From an uncultured Oscillospiraceae bacterium (GTDB lineage Bacteria > Bacillota > Clostridia > Oscillospirales > Ruminococcaceae), in the NCBI GenBank assembly GCA_910587335.1, contig CAJUMG010000005.1, forward strand, positions 12,574 through 56,556: a stretch of 43,983 bases of DNA, given 5' to 3'. Below the pieces are notes generated by a model. The model ran no database searches. It was given only the letters and a program-made list of their open reading frames with translations, and was not told the DNA's origin. Each line of letters opens with the position of its first letter. Positions within the stretch are counted from its first letter, which is position 1. Positions 39,112-43,983 of this stretch are shown piece by piece. The position numbers and the translations under genes were made by a program.

Positions 39112-40851
39112 TTGTCAGCAAAACAAAAGCAGAGTTTTCTGCATGGCGCATTGATTTTGATGAGCGCCACTGTAATCGTCAAAATTATCGGATACTTTTT
39201 TAAAGTCCCCTTAAAAGGGATTATCGGGGTCAGCGGGTTTGGCTATTTTAACGCAGCTTACGGCCTGTTCAATACCCTGTATGCCTTGTCGGTAGCGGGC
39301 ATGCCTGTGGCTGTAGCGCGAATGGTCGCGCAGAATATGCAGCAGGGCCGCTATCGGGATGTGCGAAAGATCAAGCGGCTGTCCACCATATCGTTTTTGT
39401 GCAGCGGCCTTTTGGGGACCGTGCTGATGCTTTTGGGAGCGGGTCCCTATGTGCGCATGGCCCAGAATCCCAACGCTTTTTGGGCAGTGTTTATTATGGC
39501 GCCGGCGATCTTTTTTGTCTGCGTCAGCTCCTCTTGGCGGGGATACTATGAGGGACTGCGCAACATGTATCCCACCGCCCTTTCTCAGGTGGCGGAAGCG
39601 CTGGTCAAACTGGCGTTGGGGCTTAGCTTTTCCTCGGCGGCGGTTCGCATGGGACTGGAGGAATACCAGGCCAAGGGAACGGTATTCGGTGCGGCCGTGT
39701 CCACGCCGGAACAGGCGCAGCTGGCGGTGCTGCCCTATGGAGCTGCCGGCGCCATTTTGGGTATTGTGGTGAGCACGGCGGTGGGATCGCTGTTTTTGTG
39801 GGCGTATAGTAAGCGAAAGGGAGACGGTATCTCCCGGCAGATGCTGGACAGCGCGGTGCCGGCCCAGAAGAGCGGCCGGATTTTAAAGCAGCTTTGGAGC
39901 ATTGCCATCCCCATCTGCTTGGGTGCGCTGGCACTGAATATTACAACATTGATTGACGTAAGCTCCCTGACCAACAGGCTGTCTGCCGCGCTGGAAAATG
40001 GGGGAGACCTGCTTTTGTCTATGTACGAGGGGGTTCTTCCGGCCAGTACGCCGAAAGAAGAAATCCCTAACTATCTGTTCGGCGCGTATAATATGTCGGT
40101 GACGCTTTTTCACCTGATCCCGGCGCTGACCACCACCTTTGGCGTCAGCGCCCTGCCCTCGGTTACAACCGCTTGGGCGGCCCGCAACCAAACGCTTTTG
40201 CGCCGGAATATCGAGTCGGTCTGGCGGGTGACCTCGCTGATCGCCTTTCCCGCCGGATTTGGCATCTGCGCGCTGGCCGAGCCGATTTTGACGCTGGTGT
40301 ATAAAGAGGATCCAGCTTCGATTCCCATTGCCGCACCGATTCTGCGGGTGCTGGGTATCGCGGCGATTTTTGTGGCGCTCAGCTCACCGACCAACAGTAT
40401 GCTCCAGGCGGTGGGCAAGGTGAATGTTCCAGTCAAGCTAATGCTGCTTGGCGGATTTTTAAAGCTGGCAGTCAATTTCGTGTTGGTGCCGGTTCCGTCA
40501 GTCAATATACAAGGCGCACCTTACGGCACCCTTTTGTGCTACGGGCTGATCGTCTGTATTTCCATTCCGGTGCTGTGCCGCAGCGCGGGAATTACCATCC
40601 GGTTTCAGGACGTTTTTTTAAAACCCCTTTTTGCCGGTATATTATGCGGTGTTACAGCCTGGACCAGCTATGGACTTTTTTTCCGTCTGGTAGGAAATAC
40701 CATCGCCACTGGCCTGTCAATCCTGCTGGCAGGAATTGTGTATGTTGTTGTACTGCTTTTGGTGCGGGGGGTGGCAAAATATGATGTTTTAATGCTCCCA
40801 AAAGGAGAAAAAATCGCAAAACTACTTGAAAAATACAGACTTATAGGGTAA
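39112..40851 (+). CDS. Polysaccharide/lipid II flippase, MOP superfamily (SpoVB/YabM-like)
   Basis: A 579-residue protein with about 14 hydrophobic helices, opening with LHGALILMSATVIVKIIGYF and FKVPLKGIIGVSGFGYFNAA, the pattern of the SpoVB/MurJ-type MOP flippases. The conserved VALSSPTNSMLQAVGKVNVP region (about 423-442) is also present. Members translocate lipid-linked wall precursors; the order with mazG, hup and rqcP matches B. subtilis yabM-yabN-yabO. The start is TTG 39112, behind AAGGAAG at 9 bases. Whether it serves vegetative or spore wall synthesis is unknown. Confidence 0.88.
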   Translation: MSAKQKQSFLHGALILMSATVIVKIIGYFFKVPLKGIIGVSGFGYFNAAYGLFNTLYALSVAGMPVAVARMVAQNMQQGRYRDVRKIKRLSTISFLCSGLLGTVLMLLGAGPYVRMAQNPNAFWAVFIMAPAIFFVCVSSSWRGYYEGLRNMYPTALSQVAEALVKLALGLSFSSAAVRMGLEEYQAKGTVFGAAVSTPEQAQLAVLPYGAAGAILGIVVSTAVGSLFLWAYSKRKGDGISRQMLDSAVPAQKSGRILKQLWSIAIPICLGALALNITTLIDVSSLTNRLSAALENGGDLLLSMYEGVLPASTPKEEIPNYLFGAYNMSVTLFHLIPALTTTFGVSALPSVTTAWAARNQTLLRRNIESVWRVTSLIAFPAGFGICALAEPILTLVYKEDPASIPIAAPILRVLGIAAIFVALSSPTNSMLQAVGKVNVPVKLMLLGGFLKLAVNFVLVPVPSVNIQGAPYGTLLCYGLIVCISIPVLCRSAGITIRFQDVFLKPLFAGILCGVTAWTSYGLFFRLVGNTIATGLSILLAGIVYVVVLLLVRGVAKYDVLMLPKGEKIAKLLEKYRLIG

Positions 40852-40893
40852 CATAAGTAGGCTTACTATCTTAAAAAAACAGAGGGTGGAGAA

Positions 40894-41694
40894 ATGCGGG
40901 CTGCGTTTCCGTTAAAGGAAAAGTATGATTTTGACGATCTGGTTCGGATTATGCGTGTTTTGCGCGGTCCAAACGGCTGCCCTTGGGATGCTGAACAGAC
41001 CCATGAATCCATCCGGAAAAATTTGATTGAGGAAACCTATGAAGCGGTAGAGGCCATTGACGCAAAGGACCCGGTACTTTTGCAGGAAGAGCTGGGCGAT
41101 GTGCTGTTGCAGGTAGTCTATCACGCCGCAATGGAGGAGGAAGAGGGCTCCTTTTCCATCGGGGATGTCTGCGATGGCGTATGTAAAAAGCTGATTCATC
41201 GTCATCCACACATTTTCGGCGATGAAAAAGCGGACACGGCGGCGCAGGTTCTGTCTAACTGGGAAGCGATTAAGCAGCAGGAAAAAGGGCAGAAAACCGC
41301 TACCGAAACGCTGCAAAGCGTGCCGGTGGTGCTGCCGGCTTTAATGCGTGCGGAAAAAATTCAAAAGCGGGCTTCTCGCGCGGGAATGGACTATGACAGT
41401 CTGTCCGGTGCGTTACAGGATTTAAAAAGCGAGATTGCCGAGCTGGAGAAAGCGTTGGAGCAGGAGCCGGCGGAGGAACAAAGGATGGAACTGGGCGATG
41501 TTCTGTTCAGTGCCGTAAATTTTTCCCGCTTTATGAATGTGGACCCGGAAGAAGCGTTGGGCCTTTCCTGTAAAAAGTTTATCCAGCGTTTTGCTAAGGT
41601 GGAAAAGCTGGCACAGCAGCGGGGAATTGAGATGCAGTCCGCCGGCATACAAAAACTGGACGAGCTGTGGCGCGAGGCAAAAAAGGATTGTTAA
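40894..41694 (+). CDS. mazG: Nucleoside triphosphate pyrophosphohydrolase MazG
   Basis: A 266-residue MazG with two tandem domains. The first has GCPWDAEQTHESIRKNLIEE and EETYEAVEAI ... EELGDVLLQ, supplying the EExxE and ExxD magnesium ligands; the second has EIAELEKAL ... ELGDVLFSAVNF. Cleaves aberrant NTPs to NMP and PPi (house-cleaning). 42 bases follow the flippase; likely one operon. Confidence 0.95.
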   Translation: MRAAFPLKEKYDFDDLVRIMRVLRGPNGCPWDAEQTHESIRKNLIEETYEAVEAIDAKDPVLLQEELGDVLLQVVYHAAMEEEEGSFSIGDVCDGVCKKLIHRHPHIFGDEKADTAAQVLSNWEAIKQQEKGQKTATETLQSVPVVLPALMRAEKIQKRASRAGMDYDSLSGALQDLKSEIAELEKALEQEPAEEQRMELGDVLFSAVNFSRFMNVDPEEALGLSCKKFIQRFAKVEKLAQQRGIEMQSAGIQKLDELWREAKKDC

Positions 41695-41759
41695 GCAGGT
41701 ATATTTTGCATATCTGGTACAATAAATAATAAAGCTAAAACAAACGGAGGAAAAAAACA

Positions 41760-42035
41760 ATGACGAAAACTGAATTGATTAGTGTGGTTTCCGAGAAAAC
41801 CGGATTTTCCAAAAAAGACAGCGACAAAGCGGTTGTAGCAATTATCGACGCAATTTCCGAGGCTTTGGCAGAGGGCGATAAGGTTCAGTTGGTTGGTTTT
41901 GGCACTTTTGAAGTGAAAGAACGGGGCGAGAGAAAAGGTATTAACCCCAGAACCAAAGAAGAGATCACCATTGCCGCTTCCAAACTGCCTTCTTTCAAAG
42001 CCGGCAAAGCGCTGAAAGATGCGGTTTCCAAATAA
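41760..42035 (+). CDS. hup: DNA-binding protein HU
   Basis: A 91-residue nucleoid protein: MTKTELISVVSEKTGFSKKD, VQLVGFGTFEVKERGERKG, and NPRTKEEI with the Pro that inserts into the DNA minor groove. Full length. CGGAGGAAAAAA precedes the ATG. It is 65 bases after mazG and has its own terminator (42060-42099). Confidence 0.97.
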   Translation: MTKTELISVVSEKTGFSKKDSDKAVVAIIDAISEALAEGDKVQLVGFGTFEVKERGERKGINPRTKEEITIAASKLPSFKAGKALKDAVSK

Positions 42036-42059
42036 TTTAGGCCAAAGAGAAAAGGATGT

Positions 42060-42099
42060 TGCGTAAACACGGGGGGAAATTCTGTGTTTACGCATTTTT
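42060..42099 (+). terminator. Terminator of hup
   Basis: TGCGTAAACAC (42060-42070) pairs with its complement (42084-42094), then T5. It lies between hup and rqcP, so rqcP is read by leak-through or from another promoter. Confidence 0.85.
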
Positions 42100-42115
42100 G
42101 TTCAGGAGGTTTTTT

Positions 42116-42361
42116 ATGCGGCTGGATAAATATTTAAAGGTCACCCGCTTGATTAAACGCAGGACCGTTGCTAACGAGGCATGTGACGCCGGTCGAATCT
42201 TAGTCAACGGTAAGGTGGCTCGCGCCTCTTACGAGGTGAAGGAGCAGGATGTCATCGAGATCAATATGGGGCAGCGGCCGGTTAAGGTGCAGGTGCTGAA
42301 GGTCAGTGAATACGCGACCAAGGAGGACGCTTCCACCCATTATACAGTGGTAGAGGACTAA
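42116..42361 (+). CDS. rqcP: RqcP (YabO), S4-domain ribosome quality-control protein
   Basis: An 81-residue S4/Hsp15-like RNA-binding protein: MRLDKYLKVTRLIKRRTVAN, then RILVNGKVARASYEVKEQDV. In B. subtilis RqcP works with RqcH to add Ala tails to stalled peptides on the 50S subunit. The start at 42116 follows AGGAGG; 20 codons upstream are open but cover the hup terminator. Gene order is conserved in Firmicutes. Confidence 0.95.
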   Translation: MRLDKYLKVTRLIKRRTVANEACDAGRILVNGKVARASYEVKEQDVIEINMGQRPVKVQVLKVSEYATKEDASTHYTVVED

Positions 42362-42372
42362 AGGGGCTCATC

Positions 42373-42405
42373 AAAAAGCGCAGGTGTAGGACATCGGCGC
42401 TTTTT
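42373..42405 (+). terminator. Terminator of rqcP
   Basis: AAAAAGCGC (42373-42381) and GCGCTTTTT (42397-42405), 12 bases after the stop codon. Confidence 0.85.
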
Positions 42406-42495
42406 GCTATTGAAATACCCAAAAACCATTTTTTATGCAGGAAAATCCTTCTTTTTTGACACTATAAAGACAGAAGAAAAAAGGAGGGAATTCTT

Positions 42496-43275
42496 GTGAA
42501 AAAACTTTTCGCTTTGTTTATGGCGCTGCTTCTTTTAGCGGGATGCGGTCAAAGGCAGGAGGGCCAATCCTCCGCACCGGAGGAGCCGAATCTTTCCTCC
42601 ACGCCGGATCAAACGTTAGACTGCCGCATTCTTTTTTGCATGGACGATTCTTTGCTTTTAACCCAGATAGTGGATGGGGAGGAAACAGGGGATCTGATTG
42701 TTCTGCCGCATCAGGGATTGGGGATGGAGGATCAGCAGCAACAGGCTATGCAGTCGGACCAGCTTCAGCCGGGCATGCAGGTTCAGATTACATTTGACGG
42801 CTGCTTTCTCGAAACCTATCCCTGCCAGCTCAGCGGCGCCCATGCTTTGCGGGTTACCGGCGATTCCCAAACCCTTCTGCCTTTTTATCTGGAGCAGGTA
42901 GCTGAGCTTTATCAAACGGATGAGGGACTAAACGGCGACATTCAAAAAATTGCGCTGGATCTGTCCGGGCTGGGGAATCTAAGCCGGCAGGAAAAAGAAG
43001 CGCTTCGCTACCTGATTGAATGTACCTATCAAAAGGAAACGTTTTTTTCCAGCTATCAGGAGCTGTGCGATCAGGGGATCATCGACCCGGAGTATCCCCA
43101 GTATGAAGATGGCATCATTTTGACCCTTTCATCCAAGGACGAAACGGACAAAAGCTTTCGCTTTTCCGCGATGAAATGGCGCAGCGGCCTTGGCGCCGTT
43201 GGCTACCAGGACGCACAGGCCAAAATGCAGAATGGAAAATGGGAAGGTGAAATAGAAAACTGGTTTATATCCTAG
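42496..43275 (+). CDS. Lipoprotein of unknown function
   Basis: A 259-residue exported lipoprotein with signal peptide and lipobox LLAGC (Cys16-17 region), then a Ser/Pro/Glu-rich linker. The remainder is mixed alpha/beta (LSRQEKEALRYLIECTYQKE, FSAMKWRSGLGAVGYQDAQA). No family recognised. The start is GTG 42496, with AAGGAGGG 8 bases upstream. It sits between rqcP and spoIIGA, where yabP/yabQ lie in other spore formers; there is no similarity that I can see. Confidence 0.75.
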   Translation: MKKLFALFMALLLLAGCGQRQEGQSSAPEEPNLSSTPDQTLDCRILFCMDDSLLLTQIVDGEETGDLIVLPHQGLGMEDQQQQAMQSDQLQPGMQVQITFDGCFLETYPCQLSGAHALRVTGDSQTLLPFYLEQVAELYQTDEGLNGDIQKIALDLSGLGNLSRQEKEALRYLIECTYQKETFFSSYQELCDQGIIDPEYPQYEDGIILTLSSKDETDKSFRFSAMKWRSGLGAVGYQDAQAKMQNGKWEGEIENWFIS

Positions 43276-43307
43276 CCTTTCCTATAAAATAAGAGAGATT
43301 TGACGAG

Positions 43308-43366
43308 AAAATAGGGCAGCCGGCAGAATCGAAAAAAGGGTCGATTCTGCCGGCTGCTCTATTTTT
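43308..43366 (+). terminator. Long terminator of the lipoprotein gene
   Basis: A 25-bp stem with one G-U pair (43308-43332 with 43341-43365) and an A/G-rich loop, ending in T5. It insulates spoIIGA from upstream transcription. Confidence 0.93.
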
Positions 43367-43398
43367 GTCCGGGATTTTTCCAAACGGGACGACCAATT

Positions 43399-43432
43399 CT
43401 GACAAAGCCTATCCTTGTCCCAGGCATATAAT
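43399..43432 (+). promoter_or_regulatory. spoIIG-type promoter with 22-bp spacer
   Basis: CTGACA (43399-43404) and TATAAT (43427-43432) are 22 bp apart. The B. subtilis spoIIG promoter is a sigma-A promoter with just such a 22-bp spacing and is activated by Spo0A; TCTGACA overlapping the -35 is a 5/7 match to the 0A box in reverse. Confidence 0.5.
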
Positions 43433-43461
43433 TCTACATAGGGCAAGGAAGAGGGGATTAT

Positions 43462-43983
43462 ATGGAACGGGAAATTTATGTGGATATTCTGGTATTTTTA
43501 AATACCGTAATCAACTTTTTTCTTTTACTGATTACCGCCTGTATCGCCGGTAGAGAGAAAAAAACCGGACGTATTCTGGCGGCAGCTTTTTTCGGTGGTG
43601 TCTACGCATTGATTCTTCTTTTACCGCAGCTGGGCGGGCCGGTTCTGACCTTGACCCGTGCCGCTATGGCGGCGGCAATGACGGCAATTGCTTTTCCTTT
43701 TCGTTCCCTTCGAACCTTTTTGTTTCAATGGGGTCTTTTGTATCTGGCCGGCTTTCTGTTCGCCGGTTTAATGGTCGCCGTTTGGATCGTTTTTTCGCCT
43801 CCTTCAATGCTATACGGAAATGGCGTTGTCTACTTTCATATCCCGGCGCTGGCTCTGGTGTTGGGCGTACTGGTTATCTACGGATTGGTTTGGCTGTTCA
43901 CCCGGCGCAGACAATCACAGTGGGAAGAAGGCGCGCTGGAAAAGGTCCGAATGGGGATTGGCGGCGGTCAGGTAGACCTTTGG
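43462..43983 (+). CDS. spoIIGA: SpoIIGA, pro-sigma-E processing peptidase (partial)
   Basis: The first 174 codons of SpoIIGA, the membrane-bound aspartic peptidase that activates sigma-E in the mother cell. MEREIYVDILVFLNTVINFF and four more hydrophobic helices (to about residue 150) match its N-terminal membrane domain; the catalytic C-terminal domain lies past the window. Behind GAGGGG. In other spore formers sigE and sigG follow. Confidence 0.9.
   Translation, partial: MEREIYVDILVFLNTVINFFLLLITACIAGREKKTGRILAAAFFGGVYALILLLPQLGGPVLTLTRAAMAAAMTAIAFPFRSLRTFLFQWGLLYLAGFLFAGLMVAVWIVFSPPSMLYGNGVVYFHIPALALVLGVLVIYGLVWLFTRRRQSQWEEGALEKVRMGIGGGQVDLW

Noticed and set aside
1..43983. CRISPR arrays and insertion sequences.
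   Set aside because: No regularly spaced repeats and no transposase-like protein seen on either strand.

Overview
This is a 44-kb piece of a chromosome from an anaerobic, spore-forming Firmicute, most likely Clostridia of the Oscillospiraceae/Ruminococcaceae type. The evidence is a partial spoIIGA, a YabM-type flippase/mazG/hup/rqcP neighbourhood, strong AGGAGG ribosome binding sites, sigma-A promoters with TTGACA/TATAAT spacing, a flavodiiron protein, and a histidine-degradation pair (hutI, fchA). The assignment is inference from gene content; no 16S is present.

Layout. 1-1259: end of a histidine degradation operon. 1260-1640: a gene graveyard with a truncated rtcB fragment, a 13-bp inverted repeat and another coding remnant. 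1641-5297: heterodimeric multidrug ABC exporter behind a MerR-type 19-bp-spacer promoter and a terminator-containing leader. 5532-6794: CLC-family channel/antiporter. 6989-8749: argS. 8805-21846: a compact prophage-like element. 21935-23325: two tandem class-I amidotransferase-like hydrolases, one without its catalytic Cys. 23541-23765: tRNA-Ser(UGA) and tRNA-Ser(GCU). 23963-25978: HAD phosphatase, nucleotidyltransferase and Asp/Glu racemase operon, the racemase carrying a C10 tract. 26215-28713: flavodiiron protein and a DUF1266 lipoprotein. 28785-30999: Rieske-FAD oxidoreductase and an AlkA-like glycosylase. 31160-36881: TetR, DUF308 protein, MMPL/RND transporter and a heptad-repeat secreted protein. 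36941-38782: sdpR, sdpI and CPBP protease. 39112-43983: flippase, mazG, hup, rqcP, lipoprotein, spoIIGA.

The most unusual part is the element at 8.8-21.9 kb. An XRE repressor-like gene is divergent from one rightward operon: Cys-rich protein, small and large terminase, portal, GP20-type scaffold, capsid, two head-completion proteins, a tail terminator apparently fused to a tail-tube-like domain, a 45-codon gene where a tape measure would sit, fibronectin-like tail protein, tail hub, two fibres, and an ImmA-type metalloprotease at the far end. I see no integrase, replication, tape-measure, holin or endolysin gene in it, yet the structural genes are intact and tightly packed. Two facing promoters with 17-bp spacers and two palindromes, one matching GAAC-N4-GTTC (the LexA/DinR pattern), lie between repressor and operon. 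The simplest reading is a DNA-packaging particle module switched on by DNA damage, either a domesticated gene-transfer-agent/PBSX-like system or a pared-down defective prophage.

The other loci are chromosomal: detoxification and envelope defence (ABC, TetR-MMPL, SdpRI-CPBP), redox (flavodiiron protein, Rieske oxidoreductase), DNA repair and sporulation.
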